This document shows positions 23,745-33,741 of a stretch of 64,000 bases of DNA, piece by piece; positions within the stretch are counted from its first letter, which is position 1, and every line of letters starts with the position of its first letter. The notes under the pieces are model-generated. The model was not told the DNA's origin. It did not search any database and saw only the letters and a program-made list of their open reading frames with translations. The stretch is from Saururus chinensis. Taxonomy: Eukaryota; Streptophyta; Magnoliopsida; Piperales; Saururaceae. The stretch lies in NCBI GenBank assembly GCA_035235625.1, contig CP141145.1, forward strand, positions 20,338,563 through 20,402,562, in the 5' to 3' direction. The translations under genes were made by a program, and so were the position numbers.

Positions 23745-24390
23745 TATTGTTGTATGTGAACTAGATGAGTGGAGGTGTTGATCCCAATTACCACCCTATT
23801 CATGTACACAAGCTCTTAACATATCCTCTAGAGTTTGAATCATGCACTCTAACTATCCATCTAAGGGTAAAAAGTTGTATTGAGGTGTGTCACTGATCCC
23901 AACGCTTACTAGAAACTTCTCCAAAATGTTGACATAAAACGTGGGTCTCTATCAAAAATAATAGAAACTAGGACTTCGTGCAAACGACAATCTCATAGAT
24001 GCAGAGAGTAGCAAGCGACTCTAATGACACGTTCATCATTATGGCAAGAAATTGAGTTGACTGGGTTGATCTTTCCGCGACTACCAAAATCGAGTGATTT
24101 CCCATCAATGTCTTTTGTAACACAAATACAAAATTCATTACAATGTGCTCCCCCTTCCATTCTGGCATTAGCAAAAGTTACATTGTTCCTCTGGGACGCT
24201 AATGCATGCCTTTAATATGTTGACAAATAAGACACTTCAAAATGAACCTGGTTATGTCACGCTTTATTCCCTCCAACATAAATTACATATGAGATCTCTA
24301 TATGTTTTAGTAGTTCTAGTATGACGTTGAATACAAAGTCCGTGAACAAAGTCCCCCTCTGATTGCTCTACACGGACTTTGTATTCAACC
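23745..24390 (-). pseudogene. Gypsy integrase N-terminal and core part (upstream half of a split gene)
   Basis: The minus strand gives TKTYRDLICNLCW, IKRDITRFILKCLICQHIKG, MPEWKGEHIVMNF, HSILVVAERST, VSIIFDRDPRFMSTFW and FTYNNSY. This is the zinc-binding region and the DDE core, with Asn in place of the first catalytic Asp (MNF instead of MDF) and many stops and frameshifts. The downstream half continues at 19201. Sequence above about 24390 is no longer gypsy-like, so the element is truncated on its 5' side. Confidence 0.85.
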
Positions 24391-25189
24391 TCTTCATAGT
24401 CATCTTTTTGCGTAGGACTTCCCTCTTCTTGGGTTGGATTGGCATCTGTGTGGGTGGGACTAGGGATGGGGCTAGCCTCCTCTTGGGTGTGACTGGCCTC
24501 CTCTTCTTGGGTGTGACTCGCATTTTTTGCCTGTGCATTGAATGAGCTGACACCACGCCTCTCTGACATGCCAAAGGTTGAAGGGACTTTATTTTCAAGA
24601 CACAAAAATATATCGTTTGAACTTTGTATGCACTACTTTCTATTTAAAACATGTGCACTCTTGCAGGTGTTGTCAATCCTACTACTATCAAGTTATCCAT
24701 TAATAGATGTGCTTTCAAGATTTTACTAACTTTCATCATATATTGTGCATCTCTTTTGAAGATTGTTATGTCAGTAAGCATGAATGAAATTTAAATATTT
24801 TTATATTATTCTCTTATTCTTTAATTTCACATTTCATAAAAAATAACAATGAGGATTGATTTGTTAATGAACTCATATAAATGATCGTAATATGTGTCGT
24901 GTGTTCCTTTTTTTACCTAAAGATATTTCCTTGATGTGCGACATCAATGCATTTAGGTTCCATTATCACTGGAACTTTTATTATGCAAAATAATGTTGTG
25001 ATTATTTCCTAGTATCCTATAATTTACCTCTCTTTTCTTCTAGTCATTTTGTTGTGAATATAAAGCTTATGCTTAAAACTAAAAAGTATTTTTTTACGTT
25101 CTAATTATAGCCCCAGCACCAAAGAGGAGCTGCTAATGGCATATCTATGACTACCCAGTCTCTTTTTGGAATTTTGTTAAGAAAAACAT
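24391..25189. other. Unassigned; short tandem repeat on the minus strand
   Basis: Around 24430-24530 a ~20-bp unit (CTCTTGGGTGTGACT) is repeated about three times. On the minus strand it is open and would read SHTQEEEASHTQEEA, but no family is recognised. The rest is AT-rich without signals. Confidence 0.4.
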
Positions 25190-25477
25190 GGTCTCACTGA
25201 AGGTTTTTTAAAAAAACTGGAAACCTTAATGACGTTTGTGACTGTCATTAAAAGTAATCTCGTACCGTCACTGAAAGGTTTTACAACTCAGAGGCAACAC
25301 TATTGAGGGCTTTTAGCTATGGTCGCAAATCGTTGATAAAAGTACTTTGGCCGTCGCTACAATCAATAACGATTGCGATACATTTGTTACCGTCAGTGAT
25401 AATTTTAGTGACGGTCATAGGTACATCCAGCAATGGTTTGCAACCGTTGCTAGAAGACTTTATATTTTGTACGAGTG
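25190..25477 (-). mobile_element. Possible second CACTA-like terminus
   Basis: Read on the minus strand, the end is CACTCGTACAAAATATAAAG (outer base 25477). Behind it are repeated GTGACGGT/ACCGTCAC and GCAACCGTTGC words in both orientations, similar in style to CACTA subterminal arrays. The terminal CACTC differs from canonical CACTA. The other end was not found. Confidence 0.45.
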
Positions 25478-25887
25478 AATCGGTCAAGTCGCAATACTAA
25501 TTTAGGTTGCCTTGGAATAAATAAAATGCATTAGAGGATTTATTATACAATGGGAATAGAGATGATAAAAGGTATCTAACGTGATCGCTAAATTATGATG
25601 TGATGTGATTGATGAAACAACTCAAAGCGTAAAACTTTGGCGGTGCACCACGTGTACCTGGTTTATAGGAGGGGCATTGTTAATAGGATATTGAGACGAT
25701 AATTTTGGTAAAAAATTTGGAGGTGCACGCGATAGAGGTAGGAAAAGACCACTAAAGAGGGTCACCATGTTGCCCCAAGGAGAAAAATGATTAGTACTTT
25801 ATAGTTATAGTAAAAATTTCTAAAAGTTGGGGGGCTCCATTTTTGCAGGTGCAGCTATGTGAGATGGATTCCTTGCACGCTAGCCAT
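25478..25887. other. Unassigned sequence before the chromovirus LTR
   Basis: No coding or repeat signal seen. Confidence 0.4.
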
Positions 25888-26159
25888 TGTGGATGTGTTA
25901 TATTCCAACATTAATTGAGATTATAGTTGTCTTATTGAATTTACCCTTTTTGAGTAGCCTATTTCCTATTCTGGTTAGGATTAGTTTTGTGTATCTTTTT
26001 TTAGTAGGAATATTAGTTTATTTCACTACAAATTATATGTTTCATCACATTCTAAGAAAAGAATATAGAATTCAATTAGTTTATTTAATTTTCTAGTTTA
26101 ATCTTCATCTTCTTCTCTTTTTTTCATTATTATCTCTCTATAGATCTTCTTGGTCTACA
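25888..26159 (+). repeat. 5' LTR of the split chromovirus
   Basis: It begins TGTGGATG and ends GGTCTACA. It aligns with 55647-55896 through blocks such as CTATTTCCTATT, TGGTTAGGATTAGTTTT and AAATTATATGTTTCATC. It has a ~18-bp extra piece near its start and numerous substitutions relative to the 3' copy. Confidence 0.8.
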
Positions 26160-26169
26160 CCATTGGTAG

Positions 26170-26837
26170 ATGAGGACGTTCTACTCCTTATTACCCACCC
26201 TCTTCATCCATGAGCCAGTCACGATGGAAGAGCCCATTGCATCGACTAAGCTTGGACCCACTATCACACTGTCTCCCACAACTGCAGAGTCTTCATCTCT
26301 CCGTGATGTGCCCATTTCGGACCCTTTCTCTGCTCGCTTTCACGCCCATACACAGTAATTAAAAACTCAAGTAAAATTAGTCGTTGTGGAGCTTACCAAT
26401 ATGAAGACAGCCATTACTGCATACTACGATGAGCATAACCACCGTTTTGAAGATAATTTGAAGACACCACCCGATGATATGACAACCTTGTGAACTCAAT
26501 TTCTTAGCTAGTGGATATCATTCGTGGGCTTGAGACACATGCGGCACTTGTCACCCTTTCGCAGATGCCAATCGCCCCTGCCTTGCTATCAAACCCGGCC
26601 TACTTCACCCACTCTGCAGCTTTTGGAGTCTCAGATTCGCTCGTTGCACCATCGCTACCCTCTGGACTTGAAAAAGGTGTCGCTTTTCCGCTTCCCCATC
26701 TTCCGCCGGTGTCTGTGGTCACCATGTACCCTTTCAGACCATCTGCTCCACCACTGCGGCTTTCCCTTGCACCAATCATTAGTGTTACACCGAACCAAAC
26801 CTGCTCCACTATGCCGTTGTTGCCCTCCTCTCCCGTC
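26170..26837 (+). pseudogene. Left part of the chromovirus leader/gag region
   Basis: From the first ATG after the LTR the translation is Ser/Thr/Pro-rich (ITLSPTTAESSSLRD), then NMKTAITAYYDEHNHRFEDN. This resembles the coiled N-terminal region before the gag domain in small chromoviruses. Stops occur at 26356 and later. It is broken at 26837 by the MULE, and the frame continues at 49124, where the first residues after the target duplication fit. Confidence 0.6.
26829..26837. other. MULE target-site duplication, left copy
   Basis: TCTCCCGTC lies directly before the MULE terminus GGTTTCGGATCGG. The identical nine bases follow the other end at 49115-49123. Nine bases is the usual MULE duplication length. 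Confidence 0.9.
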
Positions 26838-26973
26838 GGTTTCGGATCGGCTGTGATGCACTCCCACCGGGGTGGGTGGGAGTGCCGAATCAGGTGAAAC
26901 CACGTCACCAAGGTGGCAGCAGGAGACCGGGTTACTCGTTGACCCGGGTGACCGATGGCTTCGTGAACAGGAC

Positions 26974-27031
26974 GACCGGGCGAAGGTATTAATCAGATCA
27001 GAACCGGGCGAAGGTATTAATCAGATCAAAA
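26974..27031 (+). repeat. 28-bp tandem repeat in left TIR (2 copies)
   Basis: The unit reads CCGGGCGAAGGTATTAATCA followed by GATCAGAA. There are two copies here and three in the right TIR (about 48888-48976), the only sizeable difference between the TIRs. Confidence 0.85.
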
Positions 27032-27065
27032 CCGGGCCAGGCCAGTGGAGTGCATTTCACGAAAC

Positions 27066-27480
27066 CCAGAACTCCCGCTCTGATCTGCCCCGGTGATCCG
27101 ATCAGCACTCTGCGACTCACTCCGTCCCGTTGCTCCCGCTCCCACCCGGTGACCAGAGAAGCACCGATCGACGCCGGAGAAGAGTGGAGTGTTCTTCAAG
27201 GAACCCACTTTCAGAACTCCCGCTCCCACCCAACCCGGCGATCGGAAGAGCTCCCGCTCTGCTCTGCCCCGGTGATCCTTGGAGCACTCTGCAACTCACT
27301 CCGTCCCGCTGCTCCCGCTCCCACCTGGTGACCAGAGAAGCACCGATCGACGCCGGAGAAGAGTGGAGTGTTCTTGAAGGAACCCACTTTCAGAACTCCC
27401 GCTCCCACCCACCCCGGCTATCGGAAGAGCTCCCGCTCTGCAACTCACCCATCCCGGTGACCAGAGCAGCGGCGATCGAC
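27066..27480 (+). repeat. ~181-bp tandem repeat in left TIR (about 2.3 copies)
   Basis: Units begin near 27067, 27248 and 27429 with AACTCCCGCTCTG or GAGCTCCCGCTCTG and share CACCGATCGACGCCGGAGAA and GAGTGGAGTGTTCTT. They are GC-rich, with many GAGCGGGAG words. The third unit is truncated. The mirror image lies at about 48440-48860. Confidence 0.85.
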
Positions 27481-28031
27481 GCCGAAGAAGAGTGGTCAGG
27501 CAGCAACATTCTCAGAGGCAGCCGACACATAAAAAATGAAATAGGAGGTGCAGTCTGTTGGCGCTCACTCCTGCAAGTCGGTCTGATTCCCGTTCGACAG
27601 TCGAAAAAGCACGATCGTTGAGGTACAACAAACGAACTTGAGATGCAGATGCGCTTATGTATTTTTTTTTTGTCTCTATCCATCATTCCAGGGGGAAAAA
27701 AAGGAACTTCGATTGTTTTAACATTCCATTTTCTTTCACGGACAACTTCTGGGGTTTGATTGTTCTGCATTGTGTTTACTGCGCGCCAAAGTGACTGCTC
27801 CATCCCAAATTCTTTAGGTTCCATTTTCTTTCACAGATATTTTCTGGGTTTTGAATGTTCCACATTGTGTTTACTGCAAGCTTCAGTCACTACTCCATCC
27901 CAGATTCTTTAAAGAATAGAAAATTGGATTTTTTGCTTTTTACCACATTTCCACCGACCTGCATTTCGTTTGTTCCGCATTTTTTGATGGGCTTTCTTTC
28001 AGCTTACCACGCTTCTATATGTCGGAGAGAA

Positions 28032-28580
28032 TAAACTGCATATGCTCTGTGGTTATTTTTATTTTTGAATCTGAAGTCCTAGATCGACAAAGTGAGGCCT
28101 TTTCATCTCCTGCAAATCAAAATTATGTTGTCCAGAGCCTCTTCTCTGTTTTGCTTTTTCCAGGAAAAATTGTATCTTTTCCACTTTAGAATTTTTTGTT
28201 GCTGTCTACTGATGAAACTGCATATGCTCTGTGTTTATTTTTATTTTTTAATCTGAAGTCCTAGATCGCCAAAGTGAGGCCTTTTCGTCTCCTGCAAATC
28301 AAAATTATGTTATCCAGATCCTCTTCTCCATTTTGTTTTTTCCAGGAAAAATTGTATCTTTTCCACTGTGGAATTTTTTGTTGCCTGTCTACTGATGAAA
28401 CTGCATATGCTTTATGTTTATTTTTATTTTTGAATCTGAATTCCTAGATCGCCAAAGTGAGGCCTTTTCGCCTCCTGCAAATCAAAATTATGTTGTCCAG
28501 AGCCTTTTCTCCGTTTTGCTTTTTCCAGGAAAAATAGTATCTTTTCCACTTTGGATTTTTTTGTTGCCTATCTGCTGATG
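28032..28580 (+). repeat. ~182-bp tandem repeat in left TIR (3 copies)
   Basis: Copies begin near 28034, 28217 and 28399 with AACTGCATATGCT and contain AGTGAGGCCTTTTCG, TCCTGCAAATCAAAATTATG and CCAGGAAAAATTGTATC. The last copy runs into the palindrome array. The mirrored array lies at about 47345-47895. The unit length nearly equals that of the GC-rich repeat further out, although the sequences are unrelated. Confidence 0.85.
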
Positions 28581-28581
28581 A

Positions 28582-29325
28582 ACCTTGGAGCAATATTGTT
28601 CCAACTTGGAGCAATATTGCATCAACATTGGAGCAATATTGCTCCAACCTGAAATGTTCAATGATTTTGATGCATTTAATTGCTTACCGATTATTTTGAT
28701 GCCTTCAATTCATATAAGCCTTGCAGCAATATTGTTGTAGGGTTGGAGCAATATTGCTCCAACCTTGAGCAATATTGCATTAGCATTGGAGCAATATTGC
28801 TCCAACTTGGAGCAATATTGCATCAACCTTGGAGCAATATTCTTCCAACTTGGAGCAATATTACATCAACCTTGTAGCAATATTGCTCCAACCTTGGAGC
28901 AATATTGTTCTAACTTGGAGCAATATTACATCAACATTGGAGCAATATTGCTCCAAGGTTGGAGCAATATTGCTCCAACATTGGGGCAATATAGCATCAA
29001 CATTGGGGCAATATTGCTCCAACCTGAAATGTTCTATGATTTTGATGCCTTTAATTTATATGTCTTGGAGCAAAATTGTTGTAGGGTTGGAGCAATATTA
29101 CATCAACATTGGAGCAATATTGCTCCAACCTTGGAGCAATATTGCATCAACATTAGAGCAATATTGCTCCATTATTGGAGCAATATTATTCCAACCTTGA
29201 AGTAATATAGCATCAACATTGGGGCAATATTGCTCTAACCTTGGAGCAATATTGCTACACTGTTGGTGCAATATTGCTCCAACTTTGCAGCAATATTGCT
29301 ACACTATTGGAGCATTATTGCTACA
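28582..29325 (+). repeat. Left array of a 20-bp perfect palindrome (TTGGAGCAATATTGCTCCAA)
   Basis: About 30 units of a ~22-bp repeat built on TTGGAGCAATATTGCTCCAA, which equals its own complement. Variants change the arms (TGCATCAA, TTCCAAC, GGGGCAAT) but keep the CAATATTG core almost everywhere. The array spans the inner edge of the TIR and ends about 110 bp before the transposase ATG, so it lies in or near the promoter. All reading frames happen to be open through it, giving spurious ORFs. Confidence 0.9.
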
Positions 29326-29434
29326 ATATAGCCATATAGTATTTTGTTACACACTAATAAAATGTCTTAGTTTCAAAATTTTGAATATATTCCCTTCTTT
29401 TCTTCATAATATTTTTATGGACTTGTGTAGGGCA

Positions 29435-32011
29435 ATGGCAAGTGAGGGGTCAAGTGTTCGATGTGATGGGCATAATGAAGGTGATGAACAAAATGACATT
29501 CAAATAGGAAGCCAAGTAAACTCTGCTTGTCGGAAATTAGATTTTCATGAAGTAGAAGAAAGAGTACCAAATATTGGAATGGAGTTTGCAACAGAGGAGA
29601 TGGCTTACAAATTCTACAATGATTATAGTGCAACAATTGGATTTAGCATTCGAAGAGGATGGAAATGGAAAAAAGATGGCATAATTAGAATGCGAAGATT
29701 TTGTTGTTCAAAAGAAGGCAAAAGAGTTGAAGATAAAAGAAATAGAGTGGTGAAGAATCCTCGTCCAGAAACAAGAACATGCTGTTTAGCTATGATGGTT
29801 ATCAAGCTTGTAGGCGACATGTATAAAATTGTAGAATTTGAGCCAAGTCATAATCACATGGTTGTGACCCCAACAAAGGTTCCATTTTTGAATTCACATA
29901 GACGCATGAGTATGTCTCAATTTGTGTTGGCTGATTCAACGGCAAGTGTAGGCATTCCACCTAAAGATTCTATAGCTTTGCAAGCAAGCCAAGCTGGTGG
30001 TCAACAAAATGTAGGGTTTCTTGCAGTGGATCTGAAAAATTATTTACGTACTAAGCGTCAAAAGGTGATGGAAAAAGGAGAAGCAGCGGCTTTGTTAGAA
30101 TACTTCAAAAGAAAACAAAAGGATAATCCATCTTTCTTCTACTCAATGCAGTTGGATGAAGATAGTCTGATAACTAATATCTTTTGGGCAGATGCGAGGA
30201 TGATAGTAGACTATGAGAATTTTGGGGATGTGATCAGCTTTGATACCACGTATAAAACTACTAACATAAATTGGCCGTGTGCATTGTTCACTGGTGTAAA
30301 TCATCATCGCCAAAATACCATATTTGGGGCTGCCTTGTTATATGATGAGACTGCTAATTCTTTTATTTGGTTACTTGAGACTTATCTTGTTGCAATGTCT
30401 GGTAAGAAACCGGTTACTATCATTACAGACCAATGTGCAGCAATGGCTAAAGCTATTCGAGTTGTTATGCCAGAAACCCATCATCGCTTATGTATATGGC
30501 ATATATATCAAAATGCAGCTAAACATCTCAGCCATGTTTTTGAAAAGTTTCAGTCATTTGCAAGAGATCTAAAACAATGCATATTTGAGTTTGAAACAGA
30601 GGAGGAGTTCTTAGAGGGATGGAATAGGATGATTGAGAAATATACAGTTCAAGATCATCCGTGGTTGCTTCAGTTGTTTCGTGAGAAGGAAAAATGGGCT
30701 ATGGCTTATGGTCGACATCATTTTTGTGCGGGAATGAAGTCCATACAGCGCAGTGAATCTATGAACAGTATTTTGAGGACGTATGTAAATTCTAAAATAA
30801 ATCCTATGGAGTTTCTTCATCATTTTGATAGATTAGTAGATGATCGACGTTTTCAAGAGTTACAAGCTGATTTTAAAATGTTGGATAGAACTCCTAGGTT
30901 ACTCATGTTCTCTAAAATGTTAGCACAAGCGGCAAAAATTTATACCCCAGCTGCTTTTGAAATATTTTTAAGTGAGTATCAAGATCACTTAGATTGTGAA
31001 ATTCATGAATATATAGAGAAAGGAGCAACAATGGAGTTCAAAGTTGTAGGAAAGCATGGTCAACACAATGTCACATTTGATTTACAAGATCACACAGTTG
31101 TTTGCAGTTGTAAGAAGTTTGAATTTGCAGGAATACTATGCAGTCATTCATTGAAAGTGTTTGATAATAGATGTGTGAAGATGCTCCCTCCCCAATACAT
31201 AATCAGACGGTGGTCAAGAGATGCAAAAGTTCAGGTCATAATGAATTCAACTTCAACAACTACTGACACTGACCCACATAAGGCTATGGGAACACGCTTC
31301 ATGGAGTTGTCACGTATATTGATTGCCATAGCAGCACGGGGTGCTGAATCTGAAGCGGCATATAAGGCAACAATGATTCAAGCTAAAATTATGTCCCAAG
31401 TAATAGATGAGGAATTGAAGCAAACTCATCAAAATGAGCTTCAAGATAAGGCTGCAAATATGCATGAGACCCTCACACAAAAGGATATCAATGACCAAAA
31501 TATTGAGGTACCTGCATCAGGGATAAAAATACGGGAGAAACGTGCTCGTGATGGTAAAGCAGCTGCGAGGAAGAGGGGTTGCCTTGAGAGACATCACAAG
31601 AAAAAAAAGCAATCAAGTCCAAGCACTCAGCAGTCTCCCGCCTCATGTACTCAATTGCCTCAATTGCAGCTTCGACCTCATATCCCAATGTTTCAGCCAC
31701 CTCAAGTAATTATATTTATTCACTATGTTATAGATACTATCACATGTCTTTTTGTATTCTATATAATTCTAAATTATTGGCATGTATTATAGGATTCATT
31801 TTGTTGCGAAGATACTCCTAGAGGTATCGAAAGTTTTTCCAACTTACTTGAGGTAAGTTCAATCATTTGCTTTAACTAAAGCATTTTATTTGATAGTTTT
31901 AGCAAAATATGATTTAGTAAATTTATTTACATTGTGCATCAGCAAGTCAGTATGTCTCCCATAGAATCAAGCCACTTGCAGATTCCTAAACCTCAACTGA
32001 GGTTTAGCTGA
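29435..32011 (+). CDS. FAR1-type Mutator transposase (FAR1 DNA-binding, MULE, SWIM domains)
   Basis: The transposase of this MULE. The best model has exons 29435-31705, 31793-31852 and 31943-32011 (GT-AG introns, phase 0), giving 799 residues. I chose ATG 29435 because upstream in-frame sequence is palindrome array; ATG 29417 is possible, and TTGTGTAG just before could be a leader-intron acceptor. Residues about 50-145 form a FAR1 zinc-binding domain (FATEEMAYKFYNDY, CC...H.H). The DDE core is complete: Asp270 (FDTTY), Asp332 (TDQ), Glu441 (SESMN), with CIWH at 353-356. A SWIM finger follows (Cys557, Cys559, Cys569, His571), then a basic tail. There is no stop or frameshift. Domesticated relatives are FAR1/FHY3, but location between TIRs indicates a working transposon gene. 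Confidence 0.9.
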
Positions 32012-33741
32012 AGCCAATTCAGGTAAAAATAGATATTAATCACTCGTTATTAATTGAACATGAAGTATAAAATCAGTTTTTATAAGCTTTTACTGATTAC
32101 AATTTTAAGTGGTTTTTTATTCAGGAGGTTGAAAATATTTTTTGCCATTTTGCTAAGTGATGCTATATGAATCACAGAAGGTTGATAACATTTTGTAACA
32201 TTTTGTTAAGTCATGTTATATGTAATCTTGGAAGGTTGAAGACAATTTCTACGATTTGGAAAATAGATGAGGTAATTTTTCCTGCATGATGCTACTATGT
32301 AACAATTTGTATTGAATCTTGTCTTTGGAATCGAGTTTGTAAAAAAAAGAAAGATAGGTTATTTTGTAGATATTCTCAAACATGGTGATGAATCCAACTT
32401 CGATGAGTGTCACACTAATCATATTATGTAGCTCTCCTTTTGTCATTTGGTTGTTCTGTCTAAATGCTTTCTATTTATTGTAGATTGGTGGGCACCATTC
32501 CAATGAAGATTTTGCAATGAGAGATAAGGAACCCAAGGATGAAGTATAAATTTAAACATGGAAGGATGCTACAATTCATGAATTGATAGATATGGTATAT
32601 TAAATTTTATATTACCCCTCTTGAAGTCTTTTGTAATACTTTTTTTCCTGGACATGAACTGTACACATTTATAAACTTTTTCCGGTCAAAGAGGTTGATC
32701 CTCAAGCAAGAAGAAGAGATGCTAAATTGTCGTTTGCTTTTGTATATCGTAATAAGAATGACCGTTTTGTGGTCAGACCTGTAAGAACAATGACTGTCAG
32801 TAGGCTTGATTGTTCATAATATAGTTCCTATCAATGTTTGGCAATCATAAACTTGATGATGGAACTTTGATTATTGGAATTGTACCATAATATTTTAAGC
32901 TTTATAGGTAGACATGTAACTGATTTGGCAACTATGTTACAGGCAGCAATATTGCAATGATGATATAGTTTTTTAAACTATTGCTTACTTGCATATGAAA
33001 GATAAACAGGTACTTTGAATGAGTTCTTATTCCATCAGCTATGCAATATTCCAGAGATTTGTGAAACCTTGTTAGGTATTTTTGTGTGATCCACCATTTA
33101 TGTTTATACTGATATTCACTTGTTAAACTTAGGAACATTGGGATTTGCTATATGTTTTAGTTAATTTTTTAGTTAGGAACAAGGGTATGTATGTTTTAGT
33201 TAATGTTTTGGAAAAGTGAAAGTGCTTGGTTTTTTTTAAGTTTTTCGTTGTATAGATTTAGTTGGGACAAATGATCTAAATATGCTTATTTTCATGTTAT
33301 ATTAATTTGCTCTTTTTAATTGGGCTGTGGGATTAGAAGTGAGATATTTCGAGGTGTAGACCACAAAGTTTTTTCTGTTATATTTTGCAACCAAGTTAGT
33401 ATATGATTTGAGGTGATTTTTACGTTGCATAATTAAGGCCATATTAACTCGGCAACATCAATCTTAAAGTTATGATTTTCTATCTCCGGATTTCTAGGAC
33501 ATATAGCATTTGGTTATCCATGGACTATTTAATTAGGGGGAATATAGTACTTTGCTGTAAAATGTTCTCCTTTCCCTTTTTCCTGTTAGCATTTGCAGGC
33601 TCTGTTCACACTTGTTATAAAATATTCTTCAATTCTTAGGTTTTATTCTTCCTTCATACTGGTTGTAGTTTTAAAGAATCAGGAGACAAAATGTGTATAA
33701 CATTGTATCCTTTTTGTAACTCCATTATATCTCTGCATCAG
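32012..33741. other. AT-rich non-coding region downstream of the transposase
   Basis: No domain or long ORF is recognised. It includes imperfect repeats of GAAGGTTGA (32109-32240) and likely the transposase terminator. The last base is a splice acceptor (GCATCAG) of the captured kinase fragment, so part of this may be captured intron. Confidence 0.5.

Larger units (their letters stand above)
26838..28990 (+). repeat. Left terminal inverted repeat of the MULE (about 2.1 kb)
   Basis: It matches the complement of about 46920-49114 with only scattered single-base differences and one 28-bp copy-number difference. The outer ~800 bp are GC-rich, the inner part AT-rich. Close to the tip, GCACTCCCACC and GGTGGGAGTGC (about 26858-26885) can form an 11-bp stem. 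The repeat contains, outside to inside, a 28-bp repeat, a 181-bp repeat, a 182-bp repeat and the start of the palindrome array. ORFs in it are mirrored on the other side and show no protein similarity. Confidence 0.9.

Noticed and set aside
26827..26839. A 13-bp target duplication (CCTCTCCCGTCGG)
   Set aside because: The outer CC and GG match because the element itself begins GG and ends CC. Nine bases fit both the ends and the MULE rule.
27390..27824. 144-residue ORF in the left TIR and its mirror at 48100-48534
   Set aside because: It lies in repeat-rich TIR sequence with no recognisable domain. Conservation between the copies follows from TIR identity and is no evidence of coding.
28680..29205. 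Overlapping ORFs rich in SNIGAILLQ/LEQYCSN-type residues (also at 35567-36551 and 46278-47243)
   Set aside because: They are translations of the palindrome arrays, open in several frames because the 22-bp unit contains no stop. No protein family, and mirrored on both sides of the MULE.
29219..29434. Transposase start at 29219
   Set aside because: That frame begins at a non-ATG codon inside the palindrome array; the first credible ATGs are 29417 and 29435.
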